From Aquisediminimonas profunda (GTDB lineage: Bacteria > Pseudomonadota > Alphaproteobacteria > Sphingomonadales > Sphingomonadaceae), in NCBI RefSeq assembly GCF_019443285.1, contig NZ_CP080327.1, positions 868,001 through 932,000 of the forward strand: a stretch of 64,000 bases of DNA, in the 5' to 3' direction. Each line of letters opens with the position of its first letter. The first letter of the stretch is position 1. Below are positions 26,880 through 35,724 of this stretch, one piece after another. The notes under the pieces are model-generated. The model was given only the letters and a program-made list of their open reading frames with translations. It did not search any database and was not told the origin of the DNA. The position numbers and the translations under genes were made by a program.

Positions 26880-27766
26880 CAATACATATGCACCGCGACA
26901 ATGTGGATGATCGCTGTCACGACAAGGATGAAAAAGAGCGGCAGGTGAAACAGGTGCCAGAGCCTGAACATCCGATCGTAAAAGGCGAATTCAGCGGCGT
27001 GCCGGACGGCATCGAGATAATCTGATGCAAGGGCAACCAGTCGCTTTTTGTCATGATGGGCGCGGGCATCCCTGGTCATTGCAGCCGGTGCTGTCGCGGC
27101 GAGATCGCTGCGCAGCTGTCGCATGGCAAGCCGGGTGTTGAGGCCAAGGCTTACAACCGACCAGGCGCTTGTCCAGAAGCCGGCCCCGGCAACGACGGTT
27201 CGTTGTTCAAAGGGTTCGAGACGCGTCCGGATCAGAATCCCGTCGTTTCCAAGTCCCGCCAGACTGTCCAGCAGTTCATGCATCTCTTTCAGCAGAGCCC
27301 GCACTTCAAGCTTTCTGCCCGAATAGCCGCGATGGATTCGCGAATAGAAATACCGCCCGATGAGGCCGCTTCCGGAAACGATCAGCATCGCGCCCATCGC
27401 AACGGCACTATTGAGTGCTCCCCAGGAAAAGCGCGCGTGGTAGAGGATCGCGACCGGGCCAATCAGGCCGAGGAACATGTGAAAGCGGAACCAGAAGCCG
27501 ACACTGCCGATGCCGGCGAGCATGCGGATGCGCTTGCGGAATGGGTAGACGAGCAGGAGCAGCATCATGCTGCCGCCGAAAATGCCGAGCCAGTAACCAA
27601 TGCCGCTTTCGGGGTTGATCCAGCGATTGTCCCTGTGGAGCCACCCATAGGCAAGCAAGGCCGAGACAGAAAGGCCGACAAGTAAAGACAGAGCATTCTC
27701 GAGTTGGGCAGGCTTCAGGAACGGCTTGGCAGTCTTCAAATCTGTTTCGGCAATGGCTTGCGTCAT
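26879..27766 (-). CDS. Di-heme b-type membrane cytochrome
   Basis: 295 residues with about five hydrophobic segments. Two histidine pairs with 14-residue spacing sit in membrane helices: H96/H110 (FRFHMFLG...LYHARF) and H274/H288 (LFHLPLFF...IIHIVA), the pattern of bis-His b-heme sites as in ferric-reductase-like and cytochrome b561-like proteins. A soluble loop (about 145–255) is inserted between them. GTG 27802 is an alternative start. As first gene of the minus-strand group, it probably moves electrons across the inner membrane to the periplasmic cytochromes. Confidence 0.75.
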   Translation of the reverse strand: MTQAIAETDLKTAKPFLKPAQLENALSLLVGLSVSALLAYGWLHRDNRWINPESGIGYWLGIFGGSMMLLLLVYPFRKRIRMLAGIGSVGFWFRFHMFLGLIGPVAILYHARFSWGALNSAVAMGAMLIVSGSGLIGRYFYSRIHRGYSGRKLEVRALLKEMHELLDSLAGLGNDGILIRTRLEPFEQRTVVAGAGFWTSAWSVVSLGLNTRLAMRQLRSDLAATAPAAMTRDARAHHDKKRLVALASDYLDAVRHAAEFAFYDRMFRLWHLFHLPLFFILVVTAIIHIVAVHMY

Positions 27767-27995
27767 CCAGCTTTCCCATCCACTCACATTGTCCGTCGGC
27801 ACTTTTCTCTAGCGTGGCTTCATTAGCGAAAAGTTCACATCTGGCCGCGAAACAACGGCTCGTTTCGGCCTGTTTTCCCACCATAGTACCGGCGAACAGG
27901 CCGTAAATGCAGCTTGGTGTCAGCTTCACTGATTGCAGTGGGCCAATCCCAAGCCATAGGGCGCACCGAATGAACGATATGAGCAGGGGTCAACC

Positions 27996-29084
27996 ATGTT
28001 AATTCCCATGATCTTGACAGGGCTGGCGGGACTCGCCCTGGGCATCGCCATCATGCGGCTTGTGCAGGCGCGCGGGCAGGATGCCAGCAGCGCAGCAACA
28101 TCTTCCGAGGTCGAACAGGCCACGGAACCGGCTGCAGTGCCAAAAGAGCCGAAGGCCGGCATTATATCGCCGCGGCTGGCCTTTGCAGGGGCAGGCGTCC
28201 TCGTATTGGCGGCAGGCGGCATCTATGCATATCGCAGCCTTGAGGGCCCGGCGGAAACCCCGCTTGCGCTGCCTGCGGGCGCCGCTGCAGTCGGCCAGCC
28301 CGATGCAAAACTTGACGATGTCGACACGATGATCAGCCGCCTGGAGGCGCGCCTTCAGAAGAATCCGAATGATGGAGAAGGCTTCCGGATGCTTGGCTGG
28401 TCATTCCAGAGTACGGGCAAGCCAGCCGAAGCCGCTCTTGCCTATGCCAAGGCCGTCAAGCTGCTGCCGGCACGCGCCGATGTACAGGCGGGATATGCTG
28501 AGGCGCTGGTGTCGGTTGCCGGTGATACCGTGACGCCTGAAGCAAAAGGCCATATCGACACGGCGTTGCGGCTTGACCCCAAAGAGCCGCGCGCCCGTTT
28601 TCTTGCATCGCTCTACAAGGCCCAGAATGGTCAGGAACGCGCAGCGCTTGATGAATGGATTGCGCTGTCCAACAGCGCGTCCGCCGACGTGCCCTGGCAG
28701 GTCGATCTGCGCCAGCGCATTGAAAAACTGGCCGCGAAACTCGGGGTCAACGTCGCCGGGCGGCTTGTTTCGGCTCCGTCTGCGTCCCTGACGCCGGGAA
28801 TGGCGCCATTGTCCGGACCAAATCCCGCGCAGGTGGCGGCGGCTTCGTCGCTTCCCCTGACCGACCAGCAGTCGATGATCGACGGGATGGTCAATGGCCT
28901 GGCGGCAAAGCTCAAGGCAAACCCCAACGATGCCGAAGGCTGGCTGAAGCTCATTCGCTCGCGCGTCGTGCTGAAGGACATGCCCCAGGCCAAGGCTGAC
29001 CTTGCTACTGCGCGCAAGACGTTCGCATCCCAACCGGCCAAGCTGGCTCAGGTCAACGCCTTGGCGAGCGAGCTGGGCCTCTAG
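27996..29084 (+). CDS. CcmI/CycH-like TPR protein
   Basis: 362 residues. Two N-terminal membrane segments (about 3–20 and 62–80) flank a charged loop, and the remainder is TPR-like (NPNDGEGFRMLGWSFQSTGKPAEAALAYAKAVKLLP, partly quoted, and a second block near residue 300). This is the layout of CcmI/CycH/NrfG, which deliver apocytochromes to the heme ligation machinery. No ccmABCDEFGH genes are nearby. AGGGG precedes ATG 27996. Position opposite two giant cytochromes suggests a dedicated maturation factor for them. Confidence 0.75.
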   Translation: MLIPMILTGLAGLALGIAIMRLVQARGQDASSAATSSEVEQATEPAAVPKEPKAGIISPRLAFAGAGVLVLAAGGIYAYRSLEGPAETPLALPAGAAAVGQPDAKLDDVDTMISRLEARLQKNPNDGEGFRMLGWSFQSTGKPAEAALAYAKAVKLLPARADVQAGYAEALVSVAGDTVTPEAKGHIDTALRLDPKEPRARFLASLYKAQNGQERAALDEWIALSNSASADVPWQVDLRQRIEKLAAKLGVNVAGRLVSAPSASLTPGMAPLSGPNPAQVAAASSLPLTDQQSMIDGMVNGLAAKLKANPNDAEGWLKLIRSRVVLKDMPQAKADLATARKTFASQPAKLAQVNALASELGL

Positions 29085-29091
29085 CATACAA

Positions 29092-30402
29092 ATGCATTTC
29101 AATCCGCTTCTGCTTGCCTATGCGGTTCCGCTCGTTGGGCTCTGGCTGACGTTTTACATCGTGTCGCGTCGGCGGACGAAGCGCGCACTTGCGGTGATGG
29201 AAGAGGCCCGGATCGCAGGCCTGACCGAGCCGGCCTCCCTTCACCCCGTCATTGATCCGGCCCTTTGTCTTGGCTGCGCGGCATGCGTCAAAGCCTGCCC
29301 CGAAAAGTCGATACTCGGGATCATCGACGGCAAGGCCAAGCTTATCGAACCCTCGCATTGTGTTGGTCATGGCGCCTGCGCCACCTCTTGTCCGACCGAT
29401 GCCATTTCGCTCGTGTTCGGCACGGAAACGCGCGGCGTCGACATCCCCCATGTATCACCGAAGTTCGAAACGAACGTGCCCGGCCTGTTCATTGCTGGCG
29501 AACTGGGCGGCATGGGACTGATCCGCAACGCCATTGAACAGGGCCGCCAAGCGATCCGGCACATCGCCGCCAAGGCCCGCGCGATTGAGGCCGGGCCCGA
29601 GGTTCTTGATCTTCTGATTGTCGGCGCCGGCCCGGCGGGCATTTCCGCGGCTCTGGGCGCGACAGAGCAGAAGCTGAAATTCCGGATTGTGGAGCAGGAC
29701 ACGCTCGGGGGAACCGTTGCGCATTTCCCGCGTGGAAAGCTTGTGATGACTGCTCCGGCGGAATTGCCTCTGGTCGGCAAGGTCAAGTTCGGAGAAATCA
29801 GCAAGGAAAAGCTGCTTGAGTTCTGGGAGGGCGTTGTTGCGCAAACGGGGCTGCGCATTGATTTTGAGGAACGGGTGGATTCGGTTTCCCGCGAGAATGG
29901 CCTTTTCATCATAAGCACGAACAGGTCTGAATTTCGCGCCAAGACCGTCCTGCTTGCCATCGGGCGAAGAGGCACGCCACGCACCCTCGGCGTTCCCGGT
30001 GAAGACAGCACGAAGGTCGTCTATCGCCTTGTTGATCCCCAGCAATATGGCGGCCAGCATGTCCTTGTCGTCGGTGGCGGAGACAGCGCGCTCGAAGCGG
30101 CTGCCTCGATCTCGGACGAGGCGGGAACGCATGTGACACTGGCCTATCGCGGCAAGGCTTTTGACCGCGCTCGTCAAAAGAACCGCGACCGCGTGAACGC
30201 TGCCGCTTCCGCCGGCAGAATCTCTGTTCTTCTCGAGTCAGATGTGGAGCGCATTGCCATGCGCACAGTAGCGATCCGGACGCCGCAGGGTGTTCTCGAA
30301 ATTGCCAATGACGCCGTGATTGTGTGTGCAGGTGGCGTCCTGCCCACCGAATTTCTGAAGCGCACCGGCATCGAGGTCGAAACGAAATTCGGAACCGTTT
30401 GA
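29092..30402 (+). CDS. Membrane-anchored ferredoxin–FAD/NAD(P) oxidoreductase
   Basis: 436 residues. An N-terminal membrane helix (about 3–20) is followed by two ferredoxin-type cluster motifs: CLGCAACVKACP (complete) and CVGHGACATSCP, in which a His replaces the second Cys. A thioredoxin-reductase-like module follows with GAGPAGISAALG (FAD site) and VVGGGDSALEAAAS (NAD(P) site). No CxxC redox disulfide is present in the flavin module. It starts 7 bp after the CcmI-like gene. It is a good candidate for feeding cytosolic electrons to the b-type cytochrome encoded opposite. Confidence 0.85.
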   Translation: MHFNPLLLAYAVPLVGLWLTFYIVSRRRTKRALAVMEEARIAGLTEPASLHPVIDPALCLGCAACVKACPEKSILGIIDGKAKLIEPSHCVGHGACATSCPTDAISLVFGTETRGVDIPHVSPKFETNVPGLFIAGELGGMGLIRNAIEQGRQAIRHIAAKARAIEAGPEVLDLLIVGAGPAGISAALGATEQKLKFRIVEQDTLGGTVAHFPRGKLVMTAPAELPLVGKVKFGEISKEKLLEFWEGVVAQTGLRIDFEERVDSVSRENGLFIISTNRSEFRAKTVLLAIGRRGTPRTLGVPGEDSTKVVYRLVDPQQYGGQHVLVVGGGDSALEAAASISDEAGTHVTLAYRGKAFDRARQKNRDRVNAAASAGRISVLLESDVERIAMRTVAIRTPQGVLEIANDAVIVCAGGVLPTEFLKRTGIEVETKFGTV

Positions 30403-30510
30403 CGTCACTGCGTCATCGCCGGATACAATCCACCGTCCCGCAATGATTCTGCCAATTGTCAGGATGGGTGCAGCTTCGTCAGGCAGCGCAGTGTCGAACG
30501 AAGGGCCACA

Positions 30511-31167
30511 ATGCGGATTCTCCTAGTTGAAGATGACTCGGAAATATCCCGACGACTGATGTCGCGGCTTGCTGCTGCCGGCTTTGTTGTCGAACATGCG
30601 CCGGATGCGGAAACAGCGCTGGACTGGCCCGATCCCCAAAAGTTCACGACCCTGGTTGTGGATCTCGGCCTTCCCGGCATGAGTGGCATTGAACTGATTT
30701 CCAAGTGGCGGGAACGAGGCCTCACCAATCCGATCCTGATCCTGAGTGCACGCGGGAGCTGGCAGGACAAGGTCGAAGGATTGAATGCGGGCGGCGACGA
30801 TTTTGTCGTCAAGCCGGTTCGGGCGGAGGAATTGATCGCGCGTCTGCATGCGCTCTCGAGGCGGGCCATGGGCCATACCGGCGCACGGATCGTGGCGGGC
30901 GGGATAACGCTTGATCCCGCAGCAAAGTCTGTCTGGAAGGGCGACGAACTGCTCGATTTGACGCAGATGGAATATCGGCTGTTGCGGATGTTCATGCTGC
31001 GCGCGGGCCACATCATTGCACAACCGGACATTCTGGACCATCTTTATCCCATGGATAGCGAGCGAGACCTGAACACGATTGAGGTCCATGTCGGGCGGCT
31101 GCGGCGCAAGATCGGTAAATCTGCGATCACGACAATTCGCGGTCTGGGATATCGATTCGAGCGGTGA
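30511..31167 (+). CDS. OmpR/PhoB-family response regulator
   Basis: 218 residues. Receiver domain with acidic residues E7/D8/D9, phosphoacceptor D51 (LVVDLGLPGMSG) and the conserved Lys in VVKPVRAEEL. A winged-helix output domain (about 125–218) ends in the family motif TIRGLGYRFE. The stop overlaps the GTG of the sensor kinase (GTGA), so they form one operon. Its position after the redox genes suggests it controls the divergent cytochrome operons. Confidence 0.93.
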   Translation: MRILLVEDDSEISRRLMSRLAAAGFVVEHAPDAETALDWPDPQKFTTLVVDLGLPGMSGIELISKWRERGLTNPILILSARGSWQDKVEGLNAGGDDFVVKPVRAEELIARLHALSRRAMGHTGARIVAGGITLDPAAKSVWKGDELLDLTQMEYRLLRMFMLRAGHIIAQPDILDHLYPMDSERDLNTIEVHVGRLRRKIGKSAITTIRGLGYRFER

Positions 31168-32516
31168 CCGGCTTTTTCAACAGCCTGAAATTTCGTTTCA
31201 TTGCCAGCACGTTCGCCTGGATTGCCATAGGCCTCATTCTGACCGGCCTGGTCGTCTCCGCGCTCTTCAGGGCCTATGTGACGCAAGGTTTTCATGATGA
31301 GCTGCAGGTTCATATTGATGAACTCGCGGCTCTGGTGCGCGTTGATGCACAGGGTGATCCTGTCATGCTGCGGCGCTTGTCCGATCCCCGCTATATTCCG
31401 CCCGGATCGGGCTATTACTGGCAGATCGAGCGGCTTGGCCACCGGACCCTTCGGTCTCCGTCATTGGCGGGCCGATCCTTGTCCGGCACACTGGCGCGGA
31501 GCCCGAAGTTCGCCTGGGCGCAGGTGCAGGGCCCGTCTGGCGAAACACTCGAATATGGCATGACGCTTGCCGTAAAGGGCGGCGGCCCCCCGCTGCACTT
31601 GTCGATCGCGTCGGACGTCCGGCTGCTCGATGACGTGCTTGCAGAATTCGAAAGGCCACTTGCCGGGCTCCTTATCGCCTTTGCCTTGGTGGTGCTGACG
31701 ACAGGCGCTGTACAGATTGCCTTTGGCCTGCGCCCGCTGCGGCGCATGTCAGAAGCGATTGCGGATGTTCGGGCGGGACGGACAACAGTGATGCAGGGTG
31801 ACTATCCGACCGAAGTCGCGCCTCTGGTGAGTGACCTGAACGATCTGTTGGAAGTCAATTCGGCGATCGTCAAAAAGGCCCGGGTGCAGGCTGGCAATCT
31901 GGCCCATGGGCTCAGGACACCGCTGACCATCATCCTCGATGAGGCAGAGCGCCTTGCCGCAGAAGGGCATGTGGACAGTGCGGCCACTCTGATCCGCGAG
32001 AGCGAACGGATGAAGCGTCAGATCGAGCACCACCTTGCCCGCGCCCGTGCGGCGTCTGTGGATCGCACCCCCGGCCAGGTCGCGTCGCTGCGCGAAACGA
32101 TCACGCCTGTGCTTGCGGCCATGTCCCGACTGCACCGGGATCGCGATATCGCGTTCTGTTGCGGAGACTTCCCGGACCAGACTGTCCAGATCGACGCCAC
32201 GGACCTGGCAGAGATCCTTTCCAACCTGCTTGACAATGCAGCCAAATGGGCACGGTCGCGCGTGATCGCAAGTTGGGAACGCGAGGGGACGATGGTCCGG
32301 CTGCTGGTCGATGATGACGGCCCCGGCATCGATCCCGCGCTTTACGAACAGGCTTTTACCGTCGGAGAGCAGCTGACCGACAGTGCCACAGGTTCTGGCC
32401 TCGGCCTTGCCATCGTGCGCGACCTTGTCGAGCTGTACGACGGGACCGTGACACTCGGCAAATCCCCCCTTGGCGGGCTGCAGGTCGCCGTGAGGTTGAA
32501 CACAGCGGGACGGTGA
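31164..32516 (+). CDS. Sensor histidine kinase
   Basis: 450 residues from GTG 31164. Two membrane helices (about 12–35 and 165–187) bracket a periplasmic sensor region of about 130 residues. A HAMP domain, a HisKA domain with H248 (NLAHGLRTPLTIIL) and an HATPase with LLDNAAKWA, DDDGPGID and GSGLGLAIVRDL follow. It resembles the PhoQ/QseC-like class and should phosphorylate the overlapping OmpR-type regulator. The periplasmic domain lacks recognisable heme (CXXCH) or cysteine motifs, so a redox signal cannot be read from the sequence. Confidence 0.92.
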   Translation: MTGFFNSLKFRFIASTFAWIAIGLILTGLVVSALFRAYVTQGFHDELQVHIDELAALVRVDAQGDPVMLRRLSDPRYIPPGSGYYWQIERLGHRTLRSPSLAGRSLSGTLARSPKFAWAQVQGPSGETLEYGMTLAVKGGGPPLHLSIASDVRLLDDVLAEFERPLAGLLIAFALVVLTTGAVQIAFGLRPLRRMSEAIADVRAGRTTVMQGDYPTEVAPLVSDLNDLLEVNSAIVKKARVQAGNLAHGLRTPLTIILDEAERLAAEGHVDSAATLIRESERMKRQIEHHLARARAASVDRTPGQVASLRETITPVLAAMSRLHRDRDIAFCCGDFPDQTVQIDATDLAEILSNLLDNAAKWARSRVIASWEREGTMVRLLVDDDGPGIDPALYEQAFTVGEQLTDSATGSGLGLAIVRDLVELYDGTVTLGKSPLGGLQVAVRLNTAGR

Positions 32517-32715
32517 TGTTGCCGCGGTGAGGGCTGGTTTGAGGCCAATCCGCCCGCCGCCGCTTGCCCCGTCCAGATTGGCCATCAGGTCCCCGCATGG
32601 GCAGCAGGCAACATGTGTCATTTTTCTAGCTATCAAGCCATGTGGATTTGGCGCGTAGGAAAGTTCTCTTCATGCTCATCGCGGCCCAGCCTTGCGCGCA
32701 ATGTGGATCGGGCGC

Positions 32716-33543
32716 TTAACCGAAAACGGGACAGTCCAGTCCTGCAGGGCTCTTGGTGAAGATTTCCGGCGCGCCGTCGGTGATGCCGATCGAGTGTTCG
32801 AACTGGGCCGAGAGCGACCGGTCCCGCGTGACGGCGGTCCAGCCATCGTCGAGCACCTTGCAGTCCGGCCGGCCGATGTTGATCATCGGCTCCACGGTGA
32901 AGAACATGCCCGGGCGCAGTTCCGGCCCGGTGCCGGGCCTGCCGGCGTGGACGACTTCGGGGGCGTCGTGGAACAGTCGGCCGATGCCGTGTCCGCAGAA
33001 ATCGCGCACAACGCCATAGCGGTGCTTTTCGGCAAAGCTCTGGATGGCATGGGCCACATCGCCCAGCCGGTTGCCCGGCCGCGCCTGTTCGATGCCGAGC
33101 ATCATGGCCTCATAGGTCACTTCGACAAGGCGCCGCGCCTTGATCGGCACGTCTCCCACCAGATAGGTGCGATTGGTATCGCCATGCCAGCCATCGACGA
33201 TGCTCGTCACGTCGACGTTGACGATATCGCCGTCGCGCAGGACCTTCGGGCCCGGAATGCCATGGCAGATGACATGGTTGATCGAGGTGCAGCAGCTGTG
33301 GGTATAGCCGCGATAGCCAAGAGTCGCCGGGATTGCTCCGGCCTCCAGCGTCATCCGGCGCACCGTGTCGTCAATCTCTTCAGTCGTGATGCCGGGCACG
33401 ATCAGCGGCACCAGCGCGTCGAGGATCTGCGCGGAAAGGCGGCCAGCCTTGCGCATGCCTTCGAACCCTTCGGGTCCATGCAGTTTGATGGCCCCATTAC
33501 GGGCGTGGAGCGTGTCGAGGCCAACGGTCTGATAATCGGTCAT
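32716..33543 (-). CDS. map: Methionine aminopeptidase, type I
   Basis: 275 residues. Removes the initiator methionine from nascent proteins. The five metal ligands of the pita-bread fold are in place: DGDIVNVDV (two Asp region), CGHGIGRLFH (His), FTVEPM (Glu) and the C-terminal SAQFEH (Glu). Length and absence of an N-terminal zinc-finger extension fit the bacterial type Ia enzyme. It is divergent from the CinA-domain gene and its 3' end faces the sensor kinase across about 200 bp. Confidence 0.96.
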   Translation of the reverse strand: MTDYQTVGLDTLHARNGAIKLHGPEGFEGMRKAGRLSAQILDALVPLIVPGITTEEIDDTVRRMTLEAGAIPATLGYRGYTHSCCTSINHVICHGIPGPKVLRDGDIVNVDVTSIVDGWHGDTNRTYLVGDVPIKARRLVEVTYEAMMLGIEQARPGNRLGDVAHAIQSFAEKHRYGVVRDFCGHGIGRLFHDAPEVVHAGRPGTGPELRPGMFFTVEPMINIGRPDCKVLDDGWTAVTRDRSLSAQFEHSIGITDGAPEIFTKSPAGLDCPVFG

Positions 33544-33614
33544 GGCGGTTATATAACAGCGGCGCCATCATTTTGCGAGCCTTGCAGGATTTGGCTGTTG
33601 CACGCTTCCGCGCT

Positions 33615-34385
33615 ATGGCACCCAGCATGACATCGACACGCATCTGGACCGCCGCTCTTGTCGTCATTGGCGATGAAATTCTCTCTGGCCGCACACAGGA
33701 CAAGAATGTTGCGCAGATCGCGCTCTGGCTGAACATCCAGGGCATAAGACTGACCGAAGTGCGGGTCGTGCCCGATGTGCAGGAGGCCATCGTCGAAGCG
33801 GTCAACATCCTGCGCGCGCGCAACGATTATCTCTTCACGACTGGCGGTATCGGGCCGACACATGACGATATCACGGTTGATGCCATTGCTGCGGCCCTGG
33901 GGGTGGGTGTTGTCATTCATCCCGAAGCGAGCGCCGCGCTGCACCGTTATTATGAGGCCCGTGGCGGGATTACCGAAGCGCGCCTGCGCATGGCGCGTGT
34001 ACCCGATGGTGCTGAACTCATTCCCAATCGCATGTCGGGCGCGCCGGGCATCCGCCATGGCAATATCTTCATCATGGCTGGCGTGCCGCACATTACGGCG
34101 GGGATGCTTGATGCACTGACCGGAACGCTTGAGGGCGGGCTGCCGCTTCTGTCGCGCACGATCGGTTGCTGGGTTGCGGAAAGCGAGATTGCGGAGCTTC
34201 TTGGCGACACCGAAAAGGCGCATGAGGGCTGCCAGATCGGGAGCTACCCATTCTTTCGGCATGGCCAGGTCGGGTCCAACTTCGTGATCCGTTCGACGGA
34301 CCAGGTCGCACTCGATGCCTGTGCGGCTGCCCTTGGTGCTGCGCTCGATGCCATCGGCCATGAGGCGATTGACGGCGGAATCTGA
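33615..34385 (+). CDS. CinA N-terminal (molybdopterin-binding-like) domain protein
   Basis: About 256 residues. The MoaB/MogA-like fold is clear: ALVVIGDEILSGRTQDKN, FTTGGIGPTHDDITVDAIA and MAGVPHI. Full CinA proteins also carry a C-terminal NMN-amidase domain, which is absent here, so this is the stand-alone form commonly annotated as competence/damage-inducible protein A or a molybdopterin-binding protein. ATG 33627 is an equally possible start; no clear ribosome binding site distinguishes them. The actual activity is not known. Confidence 0.88.
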   Translation: MAPSMTSTRIWTAALVVIGDEILSGRTQDKNVAQIALWLNIQGIRLTEVRVVPDVQEAIVEAVNILRARNDYLFTTGGIGPTHDDITVDAIAAALGVGVVIHPEASAALHRYYEARGGITEARLRMARVPDGAELIPNRMSGAPGIRHGNIFIMAGVPHITAGMLDALTGTLEGGLPLLSRTIGCWVAESEIAELLGDTEKAHEGCQIGSYPFFRHGQVGSNFVIRSTDQVALDACAAALGAALDAIGHEAIDGGI

Positions 34386-34396
34386 CGCACGTCGGC

Positions 34397-35632
34397 CTAG
34401 TCCGCGATTGCCGGATCAGGCCTTTGTGCAGGAGCTATTGCAAGGAGTATCGCCAGCCCGGCCAGCGCGAAGAGCGCTGCAAGGACAAAGGCAATACCAT
34501 AGAATTGGAACGGCGCCTTGGGGCCAGTGAACCAGGACAGGGCCGGATTGAAGACCATTGGCGCGATGACGGACCCCACAGCCATCACGCTCGACGCAAA
34601 GCCCTGGATTTCGCCCTGATTCGTCGCATTTGCCCGCCGTGACATCATTGCGGTCAGACAGGGGTGAACCAGTGACTGGACGGCCAGGAAGGGCATCATC
34701 GCAAAGGCAAGCCAGCCGTTCGTGGTGACGGCAAAGCCGATCATCCCCAGTGCACCACCAAGCATGCCAATGGTCGCGGTCCGCCGCTCTCCGAAGCGGG
34801 CTATGATCCGGGACGAAAAGACGATCTGGGTGAGCGCCATGGAGACACCCATGAGGGCCAGTGAGAGGCCGATCATGGCATTGGACCAGCCATAACGCCC
34901 GATCGTGAAATAGGACCAGGTCATGGGGTAGATCAGGCTCGCCAGCTGCCAGGCCAGATAGACGGCAGAAATGGGCAGCAGCCCCGGCAGTTTGCGCACT
35001 GTCAGGAGCGCCCCGACGGGATTGGCGCGCTTCCAGTCGAACGCGCGACGGTTCTCCTTGGCCAGTGTTTCGGGCAGGGCGAAGGCACCGTAGACGAAGT
35101 TTGCCGCCGCCAAGGCGCTTGCCGCATAGAAAGGCAGTCGCGGATCGAATTCGGCAAGCAGCCCGCCGAGTGCTGGTCCGGCCACGAACCCCACTCCGAA
35201 GGCTGCGCTGATATAGCCGAACAGCCGCGAACGATCGTCCGGTCCGGTGACATCCGCAATCACGGACTGGGACGGCCCGTTGGTCGCCCCGAAAATGCCC
35301 GTCAGCATCCGCGTCGCAAACAGCCAGACAAGGCTCGGCGCGAAGGCCATGACGAGGAAATCGACCGCGAATCCGAACAGCGATCCCAGGAGAACCGGCC
35401 TCCTGCCCAGGCGGTCGGACAGATTGCCCATCACTGGGCCAAAGAGAAACTGGAACAGCGCATAGGTCAGCGACAGCCATCCACCGATCGCAATCGCCTG
35501 CGACAGCGGGACATGTCCAAGCGACATGATCAATTGCGGGAAGGACGGAATGATGATGCCAAAGCCGATGGAATTCACCAGCATTGTCGCCAGAACAAAC
35601 TTGATCGCAGCAGGCAAAGGGGGGCGGCTCAT
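34397..35632 (-). CDS. MFS transporter, TCR/Tet-like drug:H+ antiporter family
   Basis: 411 residues, about 12 membrane helices. The loop 2–3 motif GNLSDRLGRRPVLL (MFS motif A) and the motif C-like helix 5 (GPALGGLLAE) place it in the drug:proton antiporter group close to TetA/TCR proteins. ATG 35632 begins MSRPPLPAAIKFVLATMLVN, directly before helix 1. Substrate cannot be deduced; annotation as a tetracycline exporter would go too far. It is divergent from the acyl-CoA dehydrogenase gene. Confidence 0.85.
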   Translation of the reverse strand: MSRPPLPAAIKFVLATMLVNSIGFGIIIPSFPQLIMSLGHVPLSQAIAIGGWLSLTYALFQFLFGPVMGNLSDRLGRRPVLLGSLFGFAVDFLVMAFAPSLVWLFATRMLTGIFGATNGPSQSVIADVTGPDDRSRLFGYISAAFGVGFVAGPALGGLLAEFDPRLPFYAASALAAANFVYGAFALPETLAKENRRAFDWKRANPVGALLTVRKLPGLLPISAVYLAWQLASLIYPMTWSYFTIGRYGWSNAMIGLSLALMGVSMALTQIVFSSRIIARFGERRTATIGMLGGALGMIGFAVTTNGWLAFAMMPFLAVQSLVHPCLTAMMSRRANATNQGEIQGFASSVMAVGSVIAPMVFNPALSWFTGPKAPFQFYGIAFVLAALFALAGLAILLAIAPAQRPDPAIAD

Positions 35633-35724
35633 CCCGGCACAGGGGCCTAAAAAAATCCCCCGGTCAAGGGCGGAGCCAAAACCGGCCGTTGCAGTTCCGG
35701 GAACTGCCCTGTTATGGTCTTTCA

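Noticed and set aside
19774-32516. Cytochrome locus as an island integrated at tRNA-Gly
   Set aside because: The tRNA 3' end sequence is not repeated on the far side of the locus, no integrase is present, and base composition resembles the surroundings.
32672-32719. 15-codon frame (MLIAAQPCAQCGSGA) with AGGAAAG upstream
   Set aside because: Good ribosome binding site but too short to support, and it runs into the 3' end of map. No conservation evidence available.
34397-35632. Tetracycline resistance determinant
   Set aside because: Similarity to the Tet/TCR family is at fold and motif level only. There is no repressor gene or mobile context.
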